In this document: piece by piece, positions 1-11,086 of the stretch
Position numbering within the stretch: the first letter of the stretch is position 1
Layout of the letters: each line of letters begins with the position of its first letter
DNA from: Varroa destructor
Lineage: Eukaryota > Arthropoda > Arachnida > Mesostigmata > Varroidae
DNA: 64,000 bases
Assembly: GCF_002443255.2 (NCBI RefSeq)
Contig: NW_019211458.1
Span: 19,113,509 to 19,177,508 of the forward strand
Direction of reading: 5' to 3'
Program-made: the position numbers and the translations under genes
Notes under the pieces: model-generated
Databases searched by the model: none
What the model saw: the letters and a program-made list of their open reading frames with translations, nothing else
What the model was told of the DNA's origin: nothing

Positions 1-1080
1 ATAAACTCGCCATAGCCAACGTAACTTCTGAAATTTGAGCCAAAATGAACTGTTACCGTATCCCCCAACGCTGGACAAATTACCGCCAAGATGAAAAGTT
101 TTTTTTTTTTTCTTTTTCCCGAAATCTTATTCTTGTTAGTCTTTATGCGACTTCGCAAAAATCTGAGTAGGATCTTAATGAGTAAACAAGAAGACCCTAG
201 ATAGAGTTTAAACTTAACCACTGCGAGAATTGATTAGAGCTGCTCGAAAAGCTATTTCTGATCATCTGATACAATACTTTTTGGGGTTTTTCGCTTGTTA
301 TCAGCCCAAGTTTGATAATATTAGAATTTCTTGCATGTTACGTATTTGAGCGGCCTTTAGTGAGTTTGTCTGTTAATATCGCTTGACGCAAAAGAGCTAT
401 TTGCAGACTAGTTGGTGATTTAGGTCTTGAATTTAAGCTGTAATCGTAATGGATGGTGGTCATGCTAAATAAGCATGATGGTACCTCTTGCACATCTCAT
501 CTCACAAATCTCGTTTATATACGGTCTTAGAAACAAAGCACAAGGAAAACTTTCAAGTCAGGCTATATATACATATAGATGTTAGCACATACGTACACAG
601 TAGATATATAAATATATTTAGAGTGTAGATTCATAGACATCGATATTTCTATCGCTTTAAATCATTGTGCCCTATTCGCGCTGGTCCATTTGATTGGAAT
701 GAGTTATTTAATAAAGAATACATTTGTATACGTAATATACAAATACTTAAAAAAATCTCATCACTTGCTCGTATTGAAGGTACACGTATGATGATTGAAG
801 TATCGAAAGCCGAGAAGATTCCCTTTGCAGCATAAAATACGCTTGAACCACCTTGCAGTGTTGTTTCTTAAGTATCAACGCAGACTCAACGCTTACTGCA
901 TACCACAGGAAATCTCATGTAGAAAAATTTCTATGTGGTCGTGCCGTCCGTACAAAAGTACCGGAAACGTAAGCGTATCTAATTACTGACGTCTTACTGT
1001 GTCTTTAGTTTTGTAATGAACAACACTGACATTTATGACTAGCATTCAGTTTTTACTTTTTGATTATTCTGACAATCTTA
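1..1080. other. Non-coding AT-rich stretch
   Basis: No open frame with an ATG and splice signals could be supported here. The DNA is AT-rich with a T13 run at 99-111 and short TA-rich patches near 565-615. It is best described as intronic or intergenic. Confidence 0.5.
99..111. repeat. T13 homopolymer
   Basis: Thirteen consecutive T, followed by one C and five more T. A simple mononucleotide tract. Confidence 0.9.
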
Positions 1081-1352
1081 CTGAAATGGCCGTACCGCGA
1101 TCCGAGGGCTATTAACACCCAGCTGACACTCTGAACGGCCGCCACAGTACAGCAGTCTTATCCATCGTCCTTCACGATGGACAACACGATGGAACGATTA
1201 CGACAAAGATGAAATTACAAGGTAGTTGAGCTCTCGTCTTTCATATCTGTCCCGCAACTCCGTTTTACGATATAAACAGAACTCTTCACGCTACGAATTA
1301 TTATTTCGGTCGTCGCTCCGCCGTCGTGCTGAGTGGAGCGGCCAAGACGTTT

Positions 1353-1365
1353 GGGGGGGGGGGGG
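1353..1365. repeat. G13 homopolymer
   Basis: Thirteen uninterrupted G on the plus strand. Long G runs are much rarer than A/T runs in this window. The run can form a G-quadruplex and is also a place where assembly length errors are likely. Confidence 0.9.
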
Positions 1366-1510
1366 TATGTTTGGAAGCTATTTTGCAGAACCAGCTCATT
1401 TGGCTAGTCGCTTCAGCTTCCGACTACAATTTAGTGGCACTCTTGTCCCTATTTTTATCTACGATTAGCTAATAATAACATAGTTATAGGATGTTCACGA
1501 CGTGTACGAA

Positions 1511-1542
1511 TAGATAGATAGATAGATAGATAGGATAGATAG
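1511..1542. repeat. TAGA tetranucleotide microsatellite
   Basis: Tandem TAGA units with one interrupting GATAG near the end. A simple repeat with no gene association visible. Confidence 0.9.
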
Positions 1543-1563
1543 AAACGCATATATGAGCGATGA

Positions 1564-1959
1564 ATGAATATTTTGTCATTAGCGCTACTGCTGGTAGCAC
1601 TATCGCCGCTATTGTCAAGTGTAATTATTTTGGAAAAATGTTTTTTTGGAAACGCCCAGGTGCCCAACGTCTCGCGCGTCTCCCGCAAACCTCTCTACGC
1701 GGAGCCGTTCCCTCTGCAATTCACTTGTCTCGGGGTCGGTCAAGTGTCTTCCAACCTGACGAACGTAACCCAATGTCGCCCCATAGATACCGGCAACGAA
1801 ACAACGAAAAGCCGTGAACCAGCGACATCACAAACTGTTTCTCTCTCTCTCTCTCCCTCTTGTTGTTTCTATAAAGTTCCTCTGTTGAGTTCTCGGCTAC
1901 TGCTACCGTTCCTGTCATCGTCATCGTTAATATCTTTGATGATAAAATTTCATCTGTAG
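1564..1959 (+). CDS. Candidate ORF with N-terminal hydrophobic leader
   Basis: ATG-initiated frame of 131 residues. Residues 3-23 are almost entirely Leu, Ala, Ser, Val and Ile and would serve as a signal peptide. They are followed by a short region with cysteines and three N-glycosylation sequons (NLT, NVT, NET), as in a secreted protein. The second half is partly encoded by a CT microsatellite (1840-1860) and is serine/leucine-rich low complexity, so only the first 60 or so codons are plausible. A second frame starting four bases upstream is also open for 85 codons. No family is recognised, and chance is a real alternative. Confidence 0.15.
   Translation: MNILSLALLLVALSPLLSSVIILEKCFFGNAQVPNVSRVSRKPLYAEPFPLQFTCLGVGQVSSNLTNVTQCRPIDTGNETTKSREPATSQTVSLSLSPSCCFYKVPLLSSRLLLPFLSSSSLISLMIKFHL
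1840..1860. repeat. CT microsatellite
   Basis: Dinucleotide CT tract inside the open frame starting at 1564. It encodes a Ser/Leu run there, which weakens the coding case for that part. Confidence 0.85.
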
Positions 1960-3309
1960 CAACAAACGCCCGGTGTCAGCTGCCGGTGATAAAAATCTCG
2001 GACTCTCTCACCTTCGGTTTTCTCTCGCGGGGCAGCTTCAGCCAAATAAGCAACAGAGGCGGCGAAATTTATAAGGCAAGTGAAGAGTGAAGTGGATCCA
2101 AATCTTGATGTGCGATGAAAATGGGCTACTACCTTTACATGACCAGCACGAACGGCAACAGAAAAAAACAGAAGTCATAGAAAGAAGAGGATGAAAAGTA
2201 AGAACAATTCCGAACTGAAACACGGGAGGGCGCCGAGCGAATTAAATCGTATTAAGCAATGACACTGAAAAGGGTCGACCAGACCCAGACCATTGGCTGA
2301 GAGCATGCATGCGCCTGTACATGCTAGTTTCAACATGATGACAACAGATAATGATTTACTGGTAGGTGAGTGACACCTGTTATCGCCACTATTGTTACAT
2401 AGTTGTGCTAGAGTTGTGAGTTTGAGGTGGATAGTAATAATGAAAAACAATTAGGAAAATAATAGAGAGAAGCGGCTTGTTGGAACGCCAATGTTTTCGC
2501 TGTTTTCTTGTGATTGACGGCGAATAGTCATCTCAATTTTGCCTGCAAAATTTCGCTTCTGATGAAGCTATGCAATAGATTTCAGACGTGCGCACCCCAA
2601 GTACGAGCGAACGTGTATATAAATGAACACCAATGAAACAGTGACGCACGACGATAAAGCAGTCTAAGAAGAGAGATGATGAGAATACTTTTCCTGTCAA
2701 TCGTAATATAAACCTTGTGTTGGCCAAAGGCGGAAAATTGCGAAGATTTCACAATCTCTTTCTCTACAGCTTCTCGTCTTACTACTTGTGTGAAGATTCT
2801 ATCAGCCGATGACTCCGAGATCTATGCCCGTTGCTAATATTCATTTTAGAGGCATCCAGTTGATTACGTCTGGAAGAATGTTCACGAAGATATTTATTAT
2901 TTAGTCCGACTCATAGACGAGCGTATTTGTTACTGTCGATCCATACAATCGGTACGTCATTCAATTATAAGGCAAAAGTAGATAGCTGTGATGAAAATTA
3001 GAAATTCAGGAATATCTACTTCATCCTGAAATAACACCTCGTATTGTATCATAATAAATATGAACGTGGTCATACTTCTGCTATCGACCATAGGATTCAC
3101 TGCTACGTATATTTATTTAACGATACATCGTGCATTCTTTTGAAGGGTAAGCGGTTGTCAGAAAAAGAACTCTATTAATAAATGAGTTTAAATAAATAAA
3201 GTTTATTACTCCAATATGAACAATGCACTGTTTAAGTATTTTTTCTTTTTTTATGTTTATTTGCCATGCTGTTAATATTTGAGCAATCCCAGTGTCCACT
3301 TGGTCCGAG

Positions 3310-3347
3310 AAGAATTTTTTCTTTTTTTTTTTTCTGAAAAAATTCTT
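3310..3347. repeat. Short inverted repeat with T-rich loop
   Basis: Two perfect 12-base arms (3310-3321 and 3336-3347) flank a 14-base T-rich loop. The arms are AT-rich and the hairpin probably arose from homopolymer slippage. Confidence 0.6.
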
Positions 3348-4727
3348 TTGTCGTGTATGGGTTTTTACGACAATGGTGTTTCAGAAGCTTCTACCGATGA
3401 TCAAGGTAATCCTTGCAAGACTTATTATTAATAACGTAAGGAAGTACAACTGTATTTGCCTATTGCTGGGTTATAAGATGCTAAAACAATAAAGAAGCTC
3501 ATTTTTTTTCAAAGAAAAATGAAAAGTTGAATCTTAATAGGTCTCATTTAGCGAGACAACTAAAGTTCTCACTTAAGAATAGTTAACACTATGAGAGGAT
3601 GCAAATCACCTCCTACGGACTAACAAGACATCATCTAAAATTATGTTTGTTATGTGTTAATTAACTTCTTCGCTTTATCTCTCTGTATAACCCGTTCAAG
3701 CGTATTGCCTAAGCTTGAGGTGAGGTCTACGCTAGATACGGGTCTCTGGCAAAGCTCTTACTTTATTGTCGTCATTGGCAGATTTGTAGTTACAAGAGGC
3801 CTGTGATTTCCATTTGAGACTGAAGCTGAGACAGTAGTGGTTAAAGCAAGACATTTGGTTTCCCTCTTTTGAATTTTGAAACATTTACGTTGAGTACGTT
3901 TGTAAAATGACAATCGAACTATATTGATCAGTCCACGCAAGTAACTGGATGCTAACTTGAGATATCTGTGTTAATATGCGACTTAATATCATTCTAGCTC
4001 CCATACAAAGAGAACTGGAGGGAGCTTATTACCTGGAAGATAATAGAGTATCCCTAAGTGATACCAGAAAAAAACATACGTTCCCTGATTCAATTAAGTT
4101 CGCGTTCTTCCTCCTGTTTAAACGTTGCTGATTCAAATTTTCCTACCAAGAATATGATTTTGCCAACACAGCCGCGCCAGTCAAATGCGTCCTGGTCGTA
4201 CCTGTTTGAGATAAAGTCGTACTCATGGTATACAAGTACCCTATACTATACTTAGCTCAAATTCGCTGATATACCAAATGACATATTTGTCTAAAAGCGA
4301 ACTCGGCCACCGCGAGCATTTGGGTCGCAACGAGTTAGATCAGTGACGTAGATGCCGGGGTTTGTCTTAATACGACGGTAATTTTTGCCTGATTATATAA
4401 TAATACCTATCAAACTAGAAACACTTTCATTTCAAGACAAGTAAAGCGTTCTGACGTTCGTTTCGTGCTCCGCTGTGTATAGTGCGAGGAAATAACGGAA
4501 AAGTTCCGCACAACTAATGACTGCAACGAATTATATTTATTGTGCGTATCACCGGGTTGAGGGATATCATTGCCACTTGCAGTTCCCTAGACTCAGATAC
4601 ATATTCATTTTCCTGGGCAGCAGGTACGATACAACTAACGCCATCTGTGACTTGCCTAAATCATCCCATCGGGCATGATTGTATTAGGCATATTGTATTA
4701 CAAATGTGTGATTGTTTAGTGCCGTTT

Positions 4728-4757
4728 GAGGCTGTGCGTTCGGGAGAGGCTGTGCGT
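4728..4757. repeat. Two-copy 12-base direct repeat
   Basis: GAGGCTGTGCGT occurs at 4728-4739 and again at 4746-4757, an 18-base period. A minor tandem duplication. Confidence 0.7.
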
Positions 4758-5911
4758 CGACGTGGTCTGGTTACCATCACCCCGGGTGCAAGCCTCAGCG
4801 CTAGCAGACAATAATAAAGGATTTGTGAAAAGGAACACTGAATGTGGTTACTCTGTTGTCTTATAGGTCTGTTTAATGGAAAAACCTCGGCTTATTCCAG
4901 CAAAACCTGCACATAACAGTTTGTGAACGAATACCGAAAGCATGTTGGCAAAGAAAAATAACTGAGAATTAACTCGAAACGAAAGAACTGCGTCGAGTGA
5001 ACTTTTCACATTAAGTCGATTATGATTATTAATGAACATGAGGTAGCTATATTCTGGCAAATTATCCAAGAGCGTTAATATATCATTGTATACTTATATC
5101 TCGCTGCTTGTATAATTATATGAAATCTTCATTTGGCCTCTTTTTTTTAGGACACTTACACAGTAAAACAACGCTCACAATTAGAGAATTCATTAGTCAT
5201 TCGGTAGCTATTTGGATTTTATTATTCTGAATAGAATACACGCGAGCTGTGTGCGCACGTGATCGTTCGCCGTATTTTGAAATGCTCAAAACAAACTTTA
5301 CTTAATGGAAAAATAAGCTGCCTGCTTTCAAATTTCATTTGTTTCCTAATGACGCTATATACTAACATATAAATACAACCTTCGTTTGTCCTTCTTTTCT
5401 ATTGTAATTCTCTTCCATTAGTTTCAAACACGGCATTGTCTTGGCTAGTGCACGAGAGATCTCTTATTTAATTCTGGTCATTTTTTCTAAGTTATTCCTG
5501 TTAGATAGGGCCGTGCAGCATCACAGTGAGGCGCCAAAAGCGCTGTTATATCGGAAAGGAATCGATTCTTCTGCGATACTAGCTAGCTATGCGCGAATAG
5601 TGAACAATAAATCCAGTTGAAAAACTGGTCAGACTGCTATTGACCAAGTCCTGTGGGAGAATACAGCCAAGTGCATATATATACTATGAAAGAAAGGCAC
5701 TCGACTAGCAGACGACAGCCGACAGTGGCCCACTCAGTCACCCGTCGTCCCAGTAAGCTAAGTTCGAGGGGCGCCCTCTAATGTCTTAATATAATAGATG
5801 GTTGTGCATATATATATGGCTGTGTGGGTGCACGTGTATCTCTACGTGTCTGCCTATGTACACCATAATTAATGTTGTTGTTGACTACTGTCAGCATTTG
5901 ACTTGAGCGCA

Positions 5912-5926
5912 GCGCGCGCGCGCGCG
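5912..5926. repeat. GC dinucleotide tract
   Basis: Alternating GC for 15 bases, a Z-DNA-prone tract. Its survival shows that CpG is not strongly mutated away in this genome. It lies about 90 bases upstream of the TATA motif at 6006. Confidence 0.85.
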
Positions 5927-6005
5927 ACTGGCTGAGTCTTTTTCGTTATGATTGCATAATAATAATAATGATCTCCTAACCAGAGCGGCTTGTCTCGTCC
6001 GTCGC

Positions 6006-6012
6006 TTATAAA
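6006..6012 (+). promoter_or_regulatory. Possible TATA box
   Basis: TATAAAG in a GC-richer surrounding, with a CTACAG initiator-like motif about 35 bases downstream and an ATG with a hydrophobic leader at 6115. The spacing is acceptable for an RNA polymerase II core promoter. TATAAA is common by chance in this AT-rich DNA, so this stays tentative. Confidence 0.12.
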
Positions 6013-6114
6013 GCAATTATGCGAATAGGTGCCTGCTGCCCTACAGCCAGGCAGACTTTGTACCGCTCTTAGTTGACCGGCACAAAGTAATTGGCTCGCT
6101 CACCCGTACGCCGT

Positions 6115-6285
6115 ATGTCGTTTTCTCTTATTTGCCCGTTTTCAGTCTTTTCCCTTTTTTTTTCGGTATCGTTTCTTTGCTTACGTTTGAACCGGCTTGA
6201 TTGTAACCGTTGGCATGGTACTATGCTGTTGTACTTTTTTTGGCTTTGTAGTTCATATGATGCCGCTCCGCGCAGATGCCGGTAA
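6115..6285 (+). CDS. Small hydrophobic ORF behind TATA motif
   Basis: ATG-initiated, 56 residues. Residues 3-25 are Ser/Phe/Leu/Ile/Val-rich and resemble a signal peptide or single membrane segment; the rest is short with several cysteines and arginines. It sits about 75 bases after the predicted start site of the 6006 TATA motif. No homologue is recognised. The hydrophobic stretch is encoded by T-rich DNA, which produces such leaders by chance. Confidence 0.1.
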   Translation: MSFSLICPFSVFSLFFSVSFLCLRLNRLDCNRWHGTMLLYFFWLCSSYDAAPRRCR

Positions 6286-7492
6286 ACAGTTTATGTGAGG
6301 TACACAATGTACGTGTACGGAACAGCTGACATCGGCATATTGTGAAGCGTACTTCTTTTTCAAGTTCTAAGTTGACGGCAACTCGACTCTACACCGATAC
6401 TTCGATAGTGACTTGTGGCGCTTTTCTTAAGTGCTCTTTTTATGCCTATATAAGACTTTTAACACTAGGTAAACAGCGTACCTGGAATAATAGCATTCGC
6501 TTGCTGCCTGCTTTTAGGCACCTTTTTCCACCACTTTGATTTGCCCGTGTCAACTTCCAAGCTATTCCACAATGGCATTCTACCACACTGCTCGGCAATG
6601 TTCTTTTCATTTTTTGCGAAAACGGAAAGCTCTGGAAAAGGATTTTTATCCCTATGTCAAACATATCTATATTGAAACAATTGTCTTTGTTTTTCCAGTT
6701 CTGTTTATTTCTTCAAGGTACACATATTTATCCAAATATCTACATTTTTGACCTGATTTTATACAAGGTTGTACGTATATTATTCAGATCCAAATTAATA
6801 TTCCACCATTATTGTCGGTGGCAGTTTCCTGTTTGTCAACACTGCTTGGCCTAATAGAAATATGTGTAGTTGCAGCTTCTGTCATGTTTGATGCTCACTT
6901 TTGTCTAACTACTGCTATTACAGCGATATCGGGTAGTTAGGCTGGATAACGGTAAGTCGCGAGACAACTTACAATGCTAAAAAACACTGTCTGCCAAGCA
7001 CTCCAGCTATCCTAATAGATCCTATCATGCCTTATTTCAGATACAAACGTACACGGAAGTAACACTCGCAATAGGTCCACTAGAAATGTCCAAATCGTCG
7101 AACGCGTTCGACGCGTCAAGGAAATATATATACCCTTTTGTACTACTTAACCTGCAAAACAATCGCGGTGGCGTTCGCAACAGCTGGTAACGAAAAACTT
7201 TTAGAAGAGCAAAGCCTACATATTGCGTGCATACGGTACATAGCCAGTCGTTGTTGAGAGGAAATTGCTTTTACATTTGATCTTTTACAGATGAGGTGGC
7301 GTCTCCATAGCAAACTCGAGTTGTCGGTATCGTCGTTCACAACAACAACAGCATAACATCCGCGCCATCATCCGGCCCGTCCGCAAACTAAAATCATGCG
7401 GTCGCCGTTTAATACTTCACTTGGCTGGCTGTCGGCCGGTCTCGTCTACCACGATCTTCCCGCCGTTTCTGTTTCGATCCCTCCTGAACTAG

Positions 7493-7705
7493 TTAGGGTG
7501 CCCCAAATTGCAGTCGGGGTCAGTACAGCCGTCAAACGATCAAAAGATTGAGACGTTTTCGCCAACTTCGTCAGCGAAGCGGTTAAGGAAGATTGAGCTG
7601 CAGCTCAATAGACGTACGGCTCGACCCAGTTCAACTATCTTCATCATGCCGTTTCGTATAGTAGAGCCGATACGTTTGCTGTCGACTCACGTTTCAACGG
7701 CCTGA
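7493..7705 (+). CDS. Candidate terminal exon, unknown product
   Basis: Frame open for about 70 codons to a TGA, with no in-frame ATG near its beginning, so it would need an upstream exon. AG acceptors lie at the 5' edge (CTAG, then TTAG and GCAG). The peptide is polar at first, with a basic KRLRK cluster, then Arg- and Ile-rich. An AATAAA follows near 8003, at a distance that would suit a 3' UTR. An 18-base perfect palindrome (7592-7609) lies inside it. No domain is recognised. Confidence 0.15.
   Translation, partial: LGCPKLQSGSVQPSNDQKIETFSPTSSAKRLRKIELQLNRRTARPSSTIFIMPFRIVEPIRLLSTHVSTA
7592..7609. repeat. 18-base perfect palindrome
   Basis: ATTGAGCTG followed directly by its reverse complement CAGCTCAAT, with no spacer. 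It could bind a dimeric protein or be chance. Confidence 0.7.
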
Positions 7706-7892
7706 AATTGCCCTGAGCGATATCGACATTGCCTGGTAGTGTCAGTTATACATAGCTCTCTTAGGATGTCGAAAGTTGAGGACAATTTCGGCCATAACAA
7801 CAAACCTGATAATAATCTCACATGCATTAACGATGTTTACGTTTTTGACTTGCGCGCGATTACATTAGGCTTTTTTTCAGCGGTATTCTAAA

Positions 7893-7947
7893 CTTTGTAC
7901 ATTTTTACCATTTCATTTAACATTTGTACAAATTTACCATTTCAAGG
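7893..7947. repeat. Two-copy tandem duplication of about 28 bases
   Basis: Copies at 7893-7920 and 7921-7947 share TTGTACA followed by a TTTACCATTTCA block, with a few substitutions. A local tandem duplication in non-coding DNA. Confidence 0.7.
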
Positions 7948-8401
7948 CTTCCTTGTTACGTGGAAAAAACGTAGTTGCGATAGGTATAAACGAACTGTCG
8001 AATAAAGGAGGCTCATCTTACTTTCCAAAGCAGTGTTCTGAAGAACAACGAGGTGCGACTCGTAAAGGTCCTACTTCAATTATTTGAAACAGTGTGCGAG
8101 GACTGTAGTTATTCCCTTAGAATCCTTCAAAATAAATTTTCTTTGTAGGATATTTGATTTACAGCGCAGCAGACGCGTTGTCCGTATCCTATGACAGAAC
8201 AAAACAAGTTCGCTTGCGCCGTTAAGTATTAGTACTGAGTTTTTGTCGTGACAAAAAGCTGCCTGAAAGACGATAAGAAGCTACCCAAGCAAATACCTAA
8301 AAGATAATAGACTAGAGGCTGGTATAAGAAGGCCTGCTTGCACTGTGAGACTTATACGCTTGTTTTTGTCTACACGTGTTCAACTATCATCATTTACAAA
8401 G

Positions 8402-8578
8402 TTTACGTGCAGTTGGTCTGGAGGTCAGCTAGTCAAACCTCAAAACGCTTCTCTCTGCACCCTCATGCAATGGATTGATCCTACATGCAGAATCGATGTT
8501 AACATGAAACAGCGGATATCCCCCACAGTTGCTGTATGGTCAAAAGGTGACAGTAAGAGAAAAATGGCGTCGATGTAA
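8402..8578 (+). CDS. Candidate cysteine-containing terminal exon
   Basis: A T-rich tract (about 8360-8398) ends in ACAAAG, a good 3' splice site, and the frame then runs 58 codons to TAA. The peptide begins FTCSWSGG and carries three cysteines (FTC, LC, TC), one N-glycosylation sequon (NAS) and a basic C-terminus. The opening resembles the second-cysteine strand of an Ig-like fold, but the pattern is too short to assign. Phase is zero at the acceptor. It would need a 5' exon outside the region I can connect. Confidence 0.2.
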   Translation, partial: FTCSWSGGQLVKPQNASLCTLMQWIDPTCRIDVNMKQRISPTVAVWSKGDSKRKMASM

Positions 8579-8599
8579 CTATCTATAAACCCGTTTGTT

Positions 8600-10050
8600 T
8601 TCGATTTGCAGTCAAGTATCTTGACTCGACCTTGGATCTGCCCATCGCAGAAGCTACGAAGAAATATTTGATCGAATTTCTAGTAAGCTCTTGTTGGCAG
8701 TCGGGGATGCTTTGTAGAGCGAGTCTTGCTTTTACTGTTGTTGTTTATTAGTAGCAACGTGTTAACATAGTGGCGGATTATTCCGAAAAACAGGCCTAAG
8801 TTCGCCTCACGACTGTATGTGAGTGTGTCTGCAATTTACGTGTGTCGTCTGAATACGAAGCTCGTTGCCGGTATCGTCCGCTCATTGAGACGTGTCTTCT
8901 ACTGGTACCTTACCTGTGTATGCGTTATTTGTAATCGAATGAAGCTTAAGTTGCAAAAATGTCTAGAAGGCCGGCTTGCTTCTAATTCTATGGGACGCGA
9001 AATAATAAAAGTACTGCCTTGCTCAGTCCACTCGTATCAGCTGCATCTGTGACCATGCGGACCGACTTGCCATTTGGAATATCTTATAATTGTACAATTC
9101 GAGCTCGTATAGGTCTTGGCTTATCGAATGGGCCGAAGTATTTGCTTACTAGATGTACATATACGAGCTCATCTGTTTCTTTGTTTGATTACACCTGTCG
9201 TGTAGTATAGAATTGCGTCGATTTGCATAGACCGAACAGGATTAGAATAGCAAACCTTCAGGTTCCGGGTCCCGTATATCGCTGGCGGGATTCGGACTAG
9301 TGACCATTAGGGGTATATAGAAAAGTACTTTCTTAAAGGACGGAGAATGTACCTTAACGTCAAATTAAAATCTGTTAAATTAAATCAACCGATTAATCCG
9401 TCTGCCATTGCGGTATGTTCCCGCCGGTAGAAAATATCATTGGCCTAAAAAGTGAACCTATGCAACATGATGCCATACTAGGGCTATCAGGGTTTCTCAG
9501 TAAGTTTAGCCAGTGCCCTGTAACGTGAATATCTATTTGATTGATTGATATCTAAATGTGAATACGAATTTGTATCGAGAAACGGTAGGTCGTTTTTCGA
9601 TCATTGCACTTTTTAAATGTGTAGGTTTGCGTCAGGCTATAGATGTAGATGCCTTTGAAGGGGGCAAATTTTTGCAGGTCGCGCTTAATTGTTCGAAAAA
9701 CGTTTCGTAGACGTTCTAACAATTAGTTTGCTTTAAAGGGGCTTCCAAATTTACACGACGTTCGGTTCTGCCAGCATGCTGCTGATTCCTCTAGACGACA
9801 TGCCCAAATTAACCTTATTAGTAAAAACTGCGCCTTTGTATTGCCGCCACGTTACTTCTGATGAGTTCGATTCGGGCTTACGATACGGCCTACATAATAT
9901 CTGTCACTCTGTACTATGCTTACTATGTCCGAGCTTGCTAATAGCATAAGCTAACGGCTGTAACAAGAATACCCATTTGCGTATTGTTTTTTAAACGATG
10001 CATTTGGCCGTTTCAGTAGCCACATACATATTCTCAGTATCCGTGGGTTC
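8600..10050. other. No supported gene
   Basis: Short frames only. Around 9019-9210 a plus-strand frame of about 60 codons is open but has no proper start. The rest is mixed-composition DNA with no repeat longer than a few units. Confidence 0.4.
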
Positions 10051-10054
10051 TCTA

Positions 10055-10260
10055 TCCCCTTGCTCGACAATTTTTAATGTTGCCGGTAAGCCTTTTATCA
10101 TCTGCTCTTGTACCGTGATCCGGTCCCATTTGTGAGCACAAAGGCGTTGCCGACTTGTCCATCCGCCGCATCACGACCCGTCGTTGATTTGTCTGCATCT
10201 CATTTTCGATCTGACCAACAACAATAATAACAGTAGCAGCAGCAGCACCAGCTTTTGACA
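10055..10260 (-). CDS. Weak candidate frame, alanine- then arginine-rich
   Basis: Minus-strand frame of about 69 codons beginning right after a TGA, first ATG internal. It starts with an Ala run encoded by a GCT/GCA repeat, then a hydrophobic Val/Ile stretch and a polar basic tail containing several Met and Arg. The DNA here is full of CAA/CAG/GTT trinucleotides typical of arthropod UTRs, so an untranslated exon on the plus strand is equally likely. Confidence 0.1.
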
Positions 10261-10771
10261 CTCATCGGAAAATAAACAGCGGCCCTGCGGCCGGCAGTAC
10301 AACCCGGCTCGAAAGGTAAACAACAACATTTCCTTCCTATAATAAAACATCATCTGTAACAGGTAACCGCAACAACAACGATAATAGTTAGAACAATAAT
10401 AAGTCCTGTCTACCACTAACGCATGTAGGCAATAGACGAGGAAAGAATTTCAAGGGAGGGGGTCAGTCGGAGACAATCGGCCATTAACGAAGTAAACTCT
10501 TGTTGTTTTTACACTGATCGAATCACAGCCAGCCCTTGTGGTTGTTATCTATTTGTTACTACCTGACAGTTGTACTACTGAATAGGGCAACTTATTGCGG
10601 TAGCTTCGGCTGTAGACACTAGGCTTCTTCTAACATTATCCATAGAACTATTGTTACTTCCCATCGAAGCTCTTTTTTTGTCCTCTTTCATCCCACCCCG
10701 TTCATCCCATTTTCTCTCGGTGTATGCCTATCTGTCTACTCGCCCGTCTGCCTCGATATCGCGTGATGAAG

Positions 10772-11086
10772 AACATTGAACAGGAGGATGTCGAAGCGGA
10801 AAGCCGCGACCGCAAAGGGACACAGATCTCTATAGAACTAAACAAAATCCCGGACACGGAACACGGCAGAACTAGGCGGCTGCGTCAAAACTCAGATTGC
10901 AACGGCAATAACAACAACAATTGCCGTAGCAGTCTCAACAACGGTAAAATAAGCTCGTGTACTGACGGGAAACCATTGGTGGCTGTTCTCAGCGACCGAT
11001 CAGAGCGTCGCCATGAACGTCGCAAACGAGGCGAGAGGGCGTCGAGACACCCAATCCGAGCACAGCCGCATCATCAAAACCTATAG
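10772..11086 (+). CDS. Candidate exon, polar Asn/Arg-rich protein
   Basis: The 100 bases upstream (about 10670-10769) are rich in C and T and contain no AG; the first AG is at 10770-10771, a textbook 3' splice site. The frame then runs 104 codons to a TAG. The peptide starts NIEQEDVEAESRDRKG, has an Asn run encoded by AAC/AAT, and ends in Arg/Glu- and His-rich sequence. A frame with two ATGs also covers the tract itself (from 10724), which offers an alternative unspliced start. Past the TAG the same frame stays largely open to 11485, as described in the findings. No family is recognised; a disordered nuclear or signalling protein tail would fit the composition. A purine-loaded UTR is the main alternative. 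Confidence 0.28.
   Translation, partial: NIEQEDVEAESRDRKGTQISIELNKIPDTEHGRTRRLRQNSDCNGNNNNNCRSSLNNGKISSCTDGKPLVAVLSDRSERRHERRKRGERASRHPIRAQPHHQNL

Larger units (their letters stand above)
1970..5900. other. Long stretch without a supported gene
   Basis: Short open frames occur on both strands but none has both a proper start or acceptor and a recognisable product. Simple features seen: a T-loop hairpin at 3310-3347, an imperfect 18-base tandem duplication at 4728-4757, several AATAAA motifs (for example near 3190, 3488 and 4808) and a TA patch near 5808. Best read as intron or intergenic DNA. Confidence 0.45.

Noticed and set aside
9270..9310. GTCCGAATCCCGCC on the minus strand, T-arm-like
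   Set aside because: No D-arm or acceptor partner upstream.
10200..10416. Poly-Leu and poly-Cys runs in minus-strand frames
   Set aside because: They are translations of CAA/CAG-type trinucleotide repeats in shifted frames, not real proteins.
10526..10540. 12-base match (ATCACAGCCAGC) to the 5' part of the miR-2 family
   Set aside because: No sequence within about 100 bases on either side can pair with it to form a precursor arm, so it is a chance match.
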